The position numbers and the translations under genes are program-made. The notes below the pieces were generated by a model. It was not told where the DNA came from. It ran no database searches and was given only the letters and a program-made list of their open reading frames with translations. Shown one piece after another: positions 45,835 to 54,640 of a stretch of 64,000 nt of DNA. Source of the DNA: Thalassotalea sp. G2M2-11 (GTDB taxonomy: Bacteria > Pseudomonadota > Gammaproteobacteria > Enterobacterales > Alteromonadaceae); the NCBI RefSeq assembly GCF_017168195.1, contig NZ_JADNYL010000004.1, positions 399,074-463,073 on the forward strand, written 5' to 3'. Numbering within the stretch: the first letter of the stretch is position 1; the number at the start of each line of letters is the position of its first letter.

Positions 45835-47568
45835 ATGACTTTTAACAAAAGCTTATTAGCAACAACAATAGCAACATTATTTACCTTAACTGCGTGTGGC
45901 GGTAGTGGTTCTTCTAGTAATAAAAATGAAGACGTTGTCAAAAACTCTGCGCCAACAGATATCACAATCAGTAACGACAGTGTTGACGAAAATGCAGTTG
46001 CAGCAGTCGTCGGGACATTATCAGCAACAGATGCTGATGCTGGTGACACCTTCACTTATACGGTGGATGGTGACATGTTTGTGGTAGATGGTGATCAGCT
46101 CGTATTAGCGGCCGATACCCAAGCAAACTTTGAACAAGCAGTATCACATACGGTCAATGTTACTGTGACTGATAATGGTGGTTTATCCTATAGCAAAGAA
46201 ATCACGGTTAATGTCAATGATGTGCTAGATACTTATAGCTTTGATAGTAAGTTTATTGATGGTTCCAGTGTTTCTTACTCAGGACAAATTGCGCGTCATG
46301 TACTAATCGCTGAATTAAATCATTATATTGGCAACACCTTAAAAGGCGAATTAGACGACGGCACATTAACCTCAAAGCAAGATGTTTTAGATAGATTAAA
46401 TAAATTTTTCCGCACTACTGAACTGCAATACGATAACTTTGAATTAAAATCTTTTGATGCAAATACTAAGCAACAATACATGGCTGATATTTCAGGTAGC
46501 CATAAAAATTTGGTGGGTAAAATTGCAGGTAACGATACCAAAGGCCAGCATAAAGATTGGAACAATGGTGATTTCGCTGGTTGGGGCGCACAAGGCAGTT
46601 ACACACCTGAAAGCCTGATTGACATGTTCTTTGAGCAGCTAGCGGATAATGCACAGCAACACTTAAATGGTGTGGTTCGCCAATCTGCAACCGGTGATGA
46701 TATCACGGCAATTTATTTGAATACTGACGGTACCGATCTTAAACAGCTAATCCAAAAGTTCTTATTAATGAGTGTTGCTTATTCACAAGCTACCGATGAT
46801 TACTTTGGTCATGAAACCGAAGGTAAAGGATTAACAACTGACAATACCGGCGCCGCTTCAGGCAAACCGTACACTAATCTAGAGCATCAATTTGATGAAG
46901 GTTTTGGTTATTTTGGTGCAGCTCGTGATTATATGGAATACAACGATAATGAAATCGCTGGTAAAGTGAAATCGACCGAAGATGGACGCGAAGACTGGAA
47001 TGGTAAGCATGACAGCAATGGTGATGGTGAGATTGATTTATTAGCTGAGTATAACTTTGGTAATTCAACCAATGCCGCTAAACGTGATCGCGGTACTAAA
47101 TCAAATACTAATCCGACTGACTACACTACTGATGCGATGGCGGCATTAATTGCTGGACGTGCCTTGATCAATGACAATGCAGGTAATGCGCTTACTGCTG
47201 AACAAATGGAAGCATTGAAAGGTTATCGTGATAGTGCTGTTCAAGCATGGGAAAAAGCGGTAGCTGCGACAGCGGTTCATTATATTAATGAACTAACTGC
47301 TGACTTATCAGCGTTAGACACCAACGATTTCAGTTATTCAACTACTGCTAAGCATTGGTCTGAGTTAAAAGGTTTTGCTTTAGGTTTACAATTTAACCCT
47401 TACTCACCTATTTCCGCTGAGCAGTTTGTTGAATTACATCAACATATTGGAGAAGCACCAGTGTTAGACTCAGTAACTGTAGAGCAATACTTGACTCAAC
47501 TTGCTAGTGCGAGAGAGATATTAGCACAAGCGCTTGATTTTGATGCTGAAAACGTTGCAAATTGGTAA
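45835..47568 (+). CDS. DUF4856 lipoprotein with N-terminal cadherin-like domain
   Basis: 577-residue lipoprotein, lipobox LTAC (Cys21). A cadherin-like/Big domain (about 38-130) begins APTDITISNDSVDENA and contains LSATDADAGD. The rest is the DUF4856 region, seen in SYSGQIARHVLIAELN, LKGELDDGTL, LIQKFLLMSVAYSQATDDYF and LEHQFDEGFGYFGAARDY. DUF4856 has no established function and often stands next to imelysin genes, as here. First gene of a Fur-boxed unit with imelysin and a TonB receptor; a strong hairpin separates it from the next gene. An acidic segment DSNGDGEIDLL resembles a calcium-binding dockerin/EF-type loop. Inferred role: surface or periplasmic iron handling. Confidence 0.85.
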   Translation: MTFNKSLLATTIATLFTLTACGGSGSSSNKNEDVVKNSAPTDITISNDSVDENAVAAVVGTLSATDADAGDTFTYTVDGDMFVVDGDQLVLAADTQANFEQAVSHTVNVTVTDNGGLSYSKEITVNVNDVLDTYSFDSKFIDGSSVSYSGQIARHVLIAELNHYIGNTLKGELDDGTLTSKQDVLDRLNKFFRTTELQYDNFELKSFDANTKQQYMADISGSHKNLVGKIAGNDTKGQHKDWNNGDFAGWGAQGSYTPESLIDMFFEQLADNAQQHLNGVVRQSATGDDITAIYLNTDGTDLKQLIQKFLLMSVAYSQATDDYFGHETEGKGLTTDNTGAASGKPYTNLEHQFDEGFGYFGAARDYMEYNDNEIAGKVKSTEDGREDWNGKHDSNGDGEIDLLAEYNFGNSTNAAKRDRGTKSNTNPTDYTTDAMAALIAGRALINDNAGNALTAEQMEALKGYRDSAVQAWEKAVAATAVHYINELTADLSALDTNDFSYSTTAKHWSELKGFALGLQFNPYSPISAEQFVELHQHIGEAPVLDSVTVEQYLTQLASAREILAQALDFDAENVANW

Positions 47569-47606
47569 GTTCATTTGCCCCAATTGAATGAGTGTTCAAT
47601 GAATAA

Positions 47607-47634
47607 AAAGCTTGACTGTGACTAGTCAAGCTTT
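47607..47634 (+). terminator. attenuator-like hairpin between DUF4856 and imelysin genes
   Basis: AAAGCTTGACT (47607-47617), loop GTGACT, AGTCAAGCTTT (47624-47634), then GCTGTTTTTAAG. A perfect 11-bp stem with a downstream T-run inside what appears to be one operon, so it likely reduces transcription of the distal genes relative to the DUF4856 lipoprotein. Confidence 0.7.
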
Positions 47635-47661
47635 GCTGTTTTTAAGAGTAAAAAGGTCATC

Positions 47662-48903
47662 ATGATAAAAAACGTTAAGCAAAAACATTTAATCACCATT
47701 GCCATAACAACAGTCCTGTTAGTGAGTGCCTGTGGTGAAAGCACTAGTAGTTCATCTGGCGAAGGCTATGCTGATCAACAGCCGATAGAAACAGGTTTTG
47801 ACGAGCAAGCATTAATTGCTAATTTGGTAGATAATGTCATATCCCCGACATTTGATCGCTTTGTTGACGAATCTAACGAACAAACACAGCTAGTTGATGC
47901 TTATTGTCAGGCTGAACAAAGTTTTGCTGATGGTTTAAGCGATGCTTCTGCGGTTGCACAGGCTAAAGATGCTGCCCGTGAAGGCTGGAAAGTAGCAATG
48001 AGTACCTGGCAACAAGCCGAAACCATGTTATTAGGTCCATTGCTTGAAAATGATAACTTACTTCGTAATAACATTTATTCTTGGCCGATTGTAAATTCCT
48101 GTGCGGTTGATTACGACGTAATGTTTTTCCAAACGGGAGAGGTGAACGGCTCTCCCTATGACATCACCAAACGAACATCATCTCGAAAAGGTTTAGCGGC
48201 GTTAGAATATCTCTTATTTAATGATGATCTCGCAACGAGTTGTGAATCGGCAGGTCCTGATGGCTGGCATAATCAATCTGAGAGTTATCGTAAAATTGCG
48301 CGCTGTCAGTTTGCTGTGGAAGTCGCACTAGATATTCATAATAATGCTAATGATTTAGTCTTCGCTTGGAGTAATGTTGGAGGCTATGCGGAGCAATTAA
48401 AAACAGCTGGTAGCGCCAATAGTGTTTTTAATAGTGAACATGAAGCGGTAAATCGGATAAGTGATGCGATGTTCTACCTCGACAAATCAACCAAAGACGG
48501 TAAATTGGCTGAACCTTTGGGCTTGTTAGTTAATGAATGTGGAACCGGTGCCTGTGTCGAAGCGGTTGAGTCAAGATATGCGCAACAATCCATTTCACAC
48601 ATTATTAATAATTTAATTGGCTTTGATCGCCTGTTAACGGGGGACAATGGCACAGGTTTTGTTGATTTTCTTATCAACAATGATGCCAGTGAGGTTGCTG
48701 ATGACATGACCAGTGATGTGCAAACAGCTATCAGTGGTGCCCAAGCGTATCAACAAAGTTTATCTACTACCTTAATTGAAAACCGTGAGCAAGTGGTACA
48801 AACCCACACTGATATCAAAGCAATAACGGATAAACTAAAAACGGATTTCATCAATAACCTTGCCCTTGAATTACCGAAAACCTCAGCAGGAGATAATGAT
48901 TAA
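47662..48903 (+). CDS. imelysin family (peptidase M75-like) lipoprotein
   Basis: 413-residue lipoprotein, lipobox VSAC (Cys24). The imelysin fold is shown by the duplicated four-helix-bundle pattern: LVDAYCQAEQSF, REGWKVAMSTWQQAETMLLGPL and the hallmark KGLAALEYLLFND, then a second bundle with VALDIHNNANDLVFAWSN and HIINNLIGFDRLLTGDNG. Imelysin relatives (IrpA, EfeO, insulin-cleaving proteins) are often iron-regulated and are thought to bind metal or heme rather than to be proteases. Its stop overlaps the start of the receptor gene (TAATG), so they are translationally coupled, which ties it to iron uptake. Confidence 0.9.
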   Translation: MIKNVKQKHLITIAITTVLLVSACGESTSSSSGEGYADQQPIETGFDEQALIANLVDNVISPTFDRFVDESNEQTQLVDAYCQAEQSFADGLSDASAVAQAKDAAREGWKVAMSTWQQAETMLLGPLLENDNLLRNNIYSWPIVNSCAVDYDVMFFQTGEVNGSPYDITKRTSSRKGLAALEYLLFNDDLATSCESAGPDGWHNQSESYRKIARCQFAVEVALDIHNNANDLVFAWSNVGGYAEQLKTAGSANSVFNSEHEAVNRISDAMFYLDKSTKDGKLAEPLGLLVNECGTGACVEAVESRYAQQSISHIINNLIGFDRLLTGDNGTGFVDFLINNDASEVADDMTSDVQTAISGAQAYQQSLSTTLIENREQVVQTHTDIKAITDKLKTDFINNLALELPKTSAGDND

Positions 48904-51128
48904 TGATGGCACCATCGACTTTTAAAAAGTGCGCAATAGCACTTGCCGTATTATCTGTTGGCTTCAATGTAAATGCTGATGATAGCGCCAAGGATCTTGA
49001 TATAGAAAAAGACTATTTAGAACGTATTCAGATCATAGGTCATGATGAAAAGTTACGTACAGAATCAGGTTCAGCAACCTTAATTGGTGAAGCGGAATTA
49101 GAAAAATTTAAGTTCGATGATATTAACCGAGTATTATACAGTGTGCCAGGGGTTAATATTCGTGAAGAAGATGGTTTTGGTTTACGTCCTAATATTGGCT
49201 TTCGTGGTGCAACGCCTGAACGTAGTAAGAAAATAACGGTTATGGAAGATGGTGTATTAATTGGTCCTGCGCCTTATTCTGCTCCAGCCGCCTATTATTT
49301 TCCCATGATGAGTAAAATGACGGCTTTAGAAGTGTTTAAGGGGCCAGCGGCCGTCAAGTATGGGCCCAATACTGTTGCAGGGGCATTAAATATGACCACT
49401 CGTCATATACCCGATGGTAGTGAAGGAATGATTGATCTTTCGCTTGGCACCGACGGTTATGTGAAAACTAAAGGCTATTATGGCAACACGAATGGCAATT
49501 TTGGTTATTTACTCGAAGGTACTCATATTCAATCGGATGGCTTTAAAGTGCTCGATGGCGGTGGTGATACCGGCTTTGATAAAAACGACATCATGGCGAA
49601 GTTCAATTATGACTTATCTACTAACGACTATAGCCAAATTTTTGAATTAAAACTTTCTTACGCGGATGAAATCTCGGATGAAACCTATTTAGGATTAACC
49701 GACGATGATTTTAAACACAGTGCTAATCGTCGTTATGTCGCCAGTCAGCTGGATAAAATGGACTGGCAACACCAACAAATACAACTGACACACTTTATTG
49801 GTAATGATGCATTCGATATTACCACACGGTTATATCGTAACGATTTTGAACGTTCTTGGTTTAAAATTAATGGTTTTAAAAATGGCTTGGTGCATCGTGA
49901 CTTGCAAGAAATTTTGTTTAATCCAACGGATGAAATCAATGCTAGCTTTTATCAACTGTTAACTGGTGAGCGTAATACTGGAAAAGAATACGAAAAAATC
50001 ATGCTAGGTGATAATGCTCGTGAATATTATTCTCAAGGCATTCAATCGGAGCTTTATTTGGATATTGAAGTTGCGGGATTGATGCATGAATTTAATGCCG
50101 GTTTTAGGTTTCATCAGGATCAAATTAAACGTCGTCATACCGAAGATGCATTTTTGATGCAAAGTGCGCAATTAGTCTCAGATGGTAGTGCAACGGTAGC
50201 GACTACGACGAATTTAGAAGAAACTGATGCTGTGTCGATTTTTATTAAAGATCGAATTTTTTGGCATGATCTTGAAATGACTTTTGGTTTGCGTGGCGAG
50301 CTGTTTGAGTCGCTATATCAGAATCAGGCTGAAGGTAAAGCAGATGATTGGTTGAAAAAGCAAACCGATATTTGGTTGCCCAGTTTTAGTGCGTTTTATA
50401 AATTATCAGAGCTCTCTGGACTATTTTTTGGTGTACATGAAGGGTTTATACCGACTAGTCCAAAAGAGCATCCGTCTGTATCGGTAGAAAAGAGTGTTAA
50501 TTATGAATTAGGTGCGCGTTATAAAAATAACGGTAGCCAAGCGGAGGCTGTGGTTTTTTATAATGATATCAATAACCTCAAAGAAAGCTGTTCATTTTCT
50601 GCCGCTGCAAGTTGTGGTGATAATTTAGATGCGGAATTTAACAGTGGTGCAGCGACAGTGTATGGATTAGAACTTACTATGGCTCATACTTTTGCCGTAA
50701 GCCGTATTGTTGATATGCCGCTTTCACTTACCTACACCCTGACAGAATCCGAATTTGATGCCAGCTTTGCTTCAGACTTTCCTATGTGGGGAAGTATAGA
50801 AGAGGGTGACACTTTACCTTATCAACCGGAACATCAACTGACGGTTAACGCTGGCTTAGTCGCCAATAACTGGCAGGTTAATTTCATTGCTCGATATGTT
50901 GATGATATGCTGGAAGCCTCTGGTGATGGCGTGTTGTTGGCAGGGGTTAAGACGCAAGCTCATACCGTATTAGACTTTTCGGCAAGTTATGAATTGGGCG
51001 ATATGGGCAACGTTTATTTAAAAATAGATAATGTGTTAGATGAGCAAGAGATCATCAGTCGACGTCCTTATGGAGCAAGACCTAGTAAGCCACAACAGGT
51101 GTTTATCGGTTATCAATATAGCTTCTAA
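48903..51128 (+). CDS. FecA-like TonB-dependent receptor, partner of imelysin
   Basis: 741-residue outer-membrane transporter. Signal peptide cut near VNADD (about 25); TonB box-like LERIQIIG; plug with VPGVNIREEDGFGLRPNIG, FRGATPERSKKI and MEDGVLIGPAPYSAPAAYYF, a hallmark of the FecA-type iron family; barrel ending IGYQYSF. No N-terminal signalling (STN) extension, so it does not drive a sigma/anti-sigma relay. An extracellular loop carries two cysteines (ESCSFSAAASCGDN) that may form a disulfide, matching a pair in the second receptor. Start ATG 48903 overlaps the imelysin stop and follows AGGAG at 10 nt. Ligand likely an iron complex; not identified. Confidence 0.9.
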   Translation: MMAPSTFKKCAIALAVLSVGFNVNADDSAKDLDIEKDYLERIQIIGHDEKLRTESGSATLIGEAELEKFKFDDINRVLYSVPGVNIREEDGFGLRPNIGFRGATPERSKKITVMEDGVLIGPAPYSAPAAYYFPMMSKMTALEVFKGPAAVKYGPNTVAGALNMTTRHIPDGSEGMIDLSLGTDGYVKTKGYYGNTNGNFGYLLEGTHIQSDGFKVLDGGGDTGFDKNDIMAKFNYDLSTNDYSQIFELKLSYADEISDETYLGLTDDDFKHSANRRYVASQLDKMDWQHQQIQLTHFIGNDAFDITTRLYRNDFERSWFKINGFKNGLVHRDLQEILFNPTDEINASFYQLLTGERNTGKEYEKIMLGDNAREYYSQGIQSELYLDIEVAGLMHEFNAGFRFHQDQIKRRHTEDAFLMQSAQLVSDGSATVATTTNLEETDAVSIFIKDRIFWHDLEMTFGLRGELFESLYQNQAEGKADDWLKKQTDIWLPSFSAFYKLSELSGLFFGVHEGFIPTSPKEHPSVSVEKSVNYELGARYKNNGSQAEAVVFYNDINNLKESCSFSAAASCGDNLDAEFNSGAATVYGLELTMAHTFAVSRIVDMPLSLTYTLTESEFDASFASDFPMWGSIEEGDTLPYQPEHQLTVNAGLVANNWQVNFIARYVDDMLEASGDGVLLAGVKTQAHTVLDFSASYELGDMGNVYLKIDNVLDEQEIISRRPYGARPSKPQQVFIGYQYSF

Positions 51129-51148
51129 ATGACAGGTAGCTTTGTATT

Positions 51149-51172
51149 GAGGAGTAGCTCAAATGACTCCTC
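51149..51172 (+). terminator. hairpin terminator after the first FecA-like receptor
   Basis: GAGGAGT (51149-51155), 10-nt loop, ACTCCTC (51166-51172), then TTTATC. A short stem 20 bases after the receptor stop. Confidence 0.6.
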
Positions 51173-51226
51173 TTTATCTAGCGATATAATGGCAACAAGC
51201 AGTTCAAAATAATTGAAGGTAGTGAT

Positions 51227-52204
51227 GTGATCGATTTTTTATTTGCTAATGTACAAGAGCTCTCTATGTACTTGTTTGATGCAAATAAGAGAATTTATTG
51301 GGGGTATTTGTTGTCGGCAGTAATGCTGGCGGTACCAATATTTCTGCTGCAATTGAAGCAACAAGAGAAACAGGCGTCAGTCGTTGGTTTTCTCTCTTTT
51401 TTATTTCCGAAAAGCATCTATTTGTCGCAATCTGCACGTAATGACTACTTCCTATTTATCGTCAATAAACTGTTAAAGGCGGCATTGTTTCCGTTAATCA
51501 TTCTCACGATGGCACCCATTGCTCTTTGGGTGACAAATAGTATGGAGAATTTATTTGGTACAATAGAACATCTGCAATTATCAGCTAGCTCCGTAATGAT
51601 CGTTTTTACGCTTGTACTATTTCTTGTCGATGATTTTACCCGTTTTTATCTTCACTATCTCTTACACCGTATCCCAATATTGTGGGAATTCCACAAAGTG
51701 CATCACTCAGCGCGAGTATTAACGCCATTTACCATCTACCGCTCTCATCCTGTCGAAAGTTATTTGTATGCATGTCGCATGGCACTTACTCAAGGATTTG
51801 TGGTGGGTGTTTGTTACTACTTTTTAGGGCCAACGTTGAAAATGATCGATATTGTTGGCGCTAACATGTTTGTCTTTGCTTTTAACATTATGGGATCTAA
51901 CTTACGTCATAGCCACATTTGGCTATCATGGGGTGATAAAATAGAGCATTGGTTTATCAGTCCAGCACAACATCAAATCCACCACAGTGATAACCCAAAA
52001 CTATGTCATTCAAATTTCGGCTCCGCCTTAGCTATCTGGGATAGAGTGGCAGGCTGTTTTACCTTGGCTTCGCAAGTCAAAAAACTATCATTTGGTATCG
52101 GTGAGCAAACGGCAGAACACGATAAATTGCTCAATATTTATATAGCTCCTTTTAAGCATGCATGGCGGCGTATTAAAGGTGCGCTTGTTTTAACCAATAA
52201 GTAA
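51227..52204 (+). CDS. sterol desaturase/fatty acid hydroxylase family membrane protein
   Basis: 325-residue integral membrane protein with four hydrophobic segments. The di-iron histidine boxes are present: HYLLH (HxxxH), HKVHHSAR (HxxHH) and, late, HQIHHSDNP (HxxHH), plus an intervening HSH. This superfamily includes fatty acid hydroxylases, sterol C4/C5 oxidases and carotenoid hydroxylases acting on lipid substrates with O2 and electrons. No electron-donor gene is adjacent. Starts at GTG 51227, after AAGGTAGT. It is placed between two FecA-like receptors and could be part of their regulon or modify a lipid-linked ligand, but that is conjecture. Confidence 0.88.
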   Translation: MIDFLFANVQELSMYLFDANKRIYWGYLLSAVMLAVPIFLLQLKQQEKQASVVGFLSFLFPKSIYLSQSARNDYFLFIVNKLLKAALFPLIILTMAPIALWVTNSMENLFGTIEHLQLSASSVMIVFTLVLFLVDDFTRFYLHYLLHRIPILWEFHKVHHSARVLTPFTIYRSHPVESYLYACRMALTQGFVVGVCYYFLGPTLKMIDIVGANMFVFAFNIMGSNLRHSHIWLSWGDKIEHWFISPAQHQIHHSDNPKLCHSNFGSALAIWDRVAGCFTLASQVKKLSFGIGEQTAEHDKLLNIYIAPFKHAWRRIKGALVLTNK

Positions 52205-52341
52205 TCAGCGCAAGCCGTTTCTTGCTAAAAATAACATATTTAACTTTATCTGCTTGCTACTGATGGCATCTACTTTAAATATTTTTGAAAGCAACAATTG
52301 AATTTTTGTGATCATGATCAAAAGAAATGTATTTTAAATAT

Positions 52342-52362
52342 AAATAATAACGATTCTTATTT
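52342..52362. promoter_or_regulatory. Fur box upstream of the second FecA-like receptor
   Basis: The 21-bp site starts with AAATAATA, has GATT in the centre and ends in TATTT. It matches the extended symmetric Fur consensus at 17 of 21 positions and resembles the site at 45742. It is 58 bp before the start codon. Confidence 0.7.
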
Positions 52363-52419
52363 GGTTGTGTGTTTTAATAGCACCAATTCTATTTCAGTAG
52401 TATTTAATTAAGGTTTTCT

Positions 52420-54597
52420 ATGAACGTTTTATCTTCTTTCAAACCAGCGTTGTTATCAATTGCGGTGTTAAGTGCAATGAGCTCTATTGCTTATGCAAAC
52501 GATAATGATGATATGGAACATCTGACCATTTTTGGTTCTGATGGCGTTGTTAATGATGTGCCAGGAAGTGCTCATTTGATTTCTCAGGATGAGTTAGAAA
52601 AATTCGACTTTACCGATATTATGCGCACCTTAACTTCGGTACCTGGTGTTTATGTATTAGAAGAAGATGGTTATGGACTTCGCCCTAATATTGGTATGCG
52701 TGGCACTGGGCAAAACCGTAGTGAAAAAGTGACTATTATGGAAGATGGGGTTTTAGCAGCTCCAGCGCCATATGCTGCACCGTCAGCTTATTATTTCCCT
52801 ACTGCTGGTCGTATGCAGCAGATTGAAGTGTTAAAAGGCACATCAAGTGCAATGTTTGGTCCACGTACTACCGGTGGTGTGGTCAACCTACTATCTCGTC
52901 AAATTCCTGAACAATCATTAGCAGGTCAAGTCAATGTTAATGTTGGTCAAGATGGTTATGCCAAAGCTCATGCGTATGTAGGTGGCTCTGGGGATAATGT
53001 TTCATCTGTTTTTGAAGTGTTTCGTTATCAAGCCGATGGCTTTAAAGATATTAACCATAGTGATCGCGAAACAGGGTTTGTGAAAAATGATGTTTTAGCA
53101 AAAGTGCTAGTGCACAGTGATAATAGTGCAAAATATTATCAGGAGCTTGAATTTAAGTTGAAGTTTTCTGATGAAGATTCTGATGAAACCTACATGGGAT
53201 TAACTCAAGCAGATTTTAAAGCTGCTCCGTATACGCGCTATTCTGCATCGCAGTTAGATAATATGGCAACAGAGCATAAACAAGCACAAATTAACCATCA
53301 TATTCAATTATCTGAGCGCTTCACTTTAGGTACCTCTTTATATTACAACGATTTTAGCCGTAACTGGTATAAAACGAGTAAAGTCAATGGTGATAGCTTA
53401 AGCAAAGGTGGCATTGAAAACGCCGCAGCGTTTGATGAAGGGGCATTGCCTTTTGATGAAATCTCAGTGGATATCAAAGCCAATAACCGTAATTACTTAT
53501 CAAAAGGCCTACAAACAACATTGGATGCAGACTTAAATGATCATCAAGTGAAGTTCGGTGTTCGTTTACATAAAGATGAGATGGATCGTTTTCAGTGGGT
53601 AGATAAATATGCGCTTGATTCAACTTATCAAATGAGCCAAACAAGTGCAGGCGTGCCTGGTTCTGACTCAAATCGTATCGACAGTGCGGAAGCGCTTGCG
53701 GTATTTGTTCATGACGAATACACCATCGGAGAGTTTATTATTAATGCTGGTCTTCGCTATGAAGATATGACAATAGAGCGACATGACTGGGGTAAATCAG
53801 ATAGTGCTCGCGATAATGATCCTACACATAAAAAGAATAGTGTTGATGTCTTACTTCCTTCACTTGCGTTAACTTACCGCGTCAATGATGAGCTGATTAT
53901 TTTAGGTGGTGTGCAAAAAGGCTTTGCGCCGCCAGCACCAGGTAATGAAGACAGTGATAACGAAGAAAGCGTTAACTATGAATTAGGTTTGCGTTTTAAT
54001 CGTGCAGCCTTCAACAGTGAAGCCTTATTCTTCTATTCAGATTATGAGAATATGCATGGTAACTGTACGGCAAGTCAAGGTTGTGAAGATGACAACATAG
54101 GTAATCAATATAATGCGGGTGAAGTAGAAGTATCTGGTTTAGAAGTAAAAACAGGCTATGAATTTGCTGTAAGTAACTTGCTTGTACCTGTTAATTTGAC
54201 TTATACCTTTACAGAAACTGAGTTTTTAAATAGTTTTTCTTCAAAACTTGATACTTGGGGTAGTGTGGTAAAAGGTGATGAATTACCTTATGTGCCGCAA
54301 AATCAGTTGCAATTTACTGTTGGCATGGTTGGCGAAAACTGGCGCAGTGATTTACTTGTGCGCTACATGGATGAAATGCGAACAACTGCGGGGCAAGGCA
54401 GCATTATTTCATCCCAAGCTATCGATAGCCGTACTGTGGTTGATTTAGCTGCACATTATAATATTGCTGACAATCAAGAAATCACATTAAATGTCGATAA
54501 TTTACTTGATGAAGAATATATCTCAACCAGAACTCATGGCTCAATCATGGTGGGTAAGCCAAGAAGTGTCACCTTAGGTTATAAATATAGCTTTTAA
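52420..54597 (+). CDS. FecA-like TonB-dependent receptor, second copy
   Basis: 725-residue outer-membrane transporter, paralogous to the one at 48903. Signal peptide ends near AYANDND (about 28); TonB box MEHLTIFG; plug with VPGVYVLEEDGYGLRPNIG, MRGTGQNRSEKV, MEDGVLAAPAPYAAPSAYYF and VLKGTSSAMFGPRTTGGVVN; barrel ending LGYKYSF. It has no STN extension. A cysteine pair in an outer loop (NCTASQGC) matches the first receptor. It has its own Fur box and terminator, so is separately transcribed and iron-repressed. The substrate may differ, since loop regions diverge. Confidence 0.92.
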   Translation: MNVLSSFKPALLSIAVLSAMSSIAYANDNDDMEHLTIFGSDGVVNDVPGSAHLISQDELEKFDFTDIMRTLTSVPGVYVLEEDGYGLRPNIGMRGTGQNRSEKVTIMEDGVLAAPAPYAAPSAYYFPTAGRMQQIEVLKGTSSAMFGPRTTGGVVNLLSRQIPEQSLAGQVNVNVGQDGYAKAHAYVGGSGDNVSSVFEVFRYQADGFKDINHSDRETGFVKNDVLAKVLVHSDNSAKYYQELEFKLKFSDEDSDETYMGLTQADFKAAPYTRYSASQLDNMATEHKQAQINHHIQLSERFTLGTSLYYNDFSRNWYKTSKVNGDSLSKGGIENAAAFDEGALPFDEISVDIKANNRNYLSKGLQTTLDADLNDHQVKFGVRLHKDEMDRFQWVDKYALDSTYQMSQTSAGVPGSDSNRIDSAEALAVFVHDEYTIGEFIINAGLRYEDMTIERHDWGKSDSARDNDPTHKKNSVDVLLPSLALTYRVNDELIILGGVQKGFAPPAPGNEDSDNEESVNYELGLRFNRAAFNSEALFFYSDYENMHGNCTASQGCEDDNIGNQYNAGEVEVSGLEVKTGYEFAVSNLLVPVNLTYTFTETEFLNSFSSKLDTWGSVVKGDELPYVPQNQLQFTVGMVGENWRSDLLVRYMDEMRTTAGQGSIISSQAIDSRTVVDLAAHYNIADNQEITLNVDNLLDEEYISTRTHGSIMVGKPRSVTLGYKYSF

Positions 54598-54615
54598 GAT
54601 TAACTAAGTATTGAG

Positions 54616-54638
54616 AAAGCGAGGTATCACCTCGCTTT
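54616..54638. terminator. bidirectional Rho-independent terminator between receptor and siroheme genes
   Basis: AAAGCGAGGT (54616-54625), ATC, ACCTCGCTTT (54629-54638) with T continuing to 54642. A 10-bp stem for the rightward receptor gene and, by symmetry, the leftward siroheme gene that ends at 54641. Confidence 0.9.
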
Positions 54639-54640
54639 TT

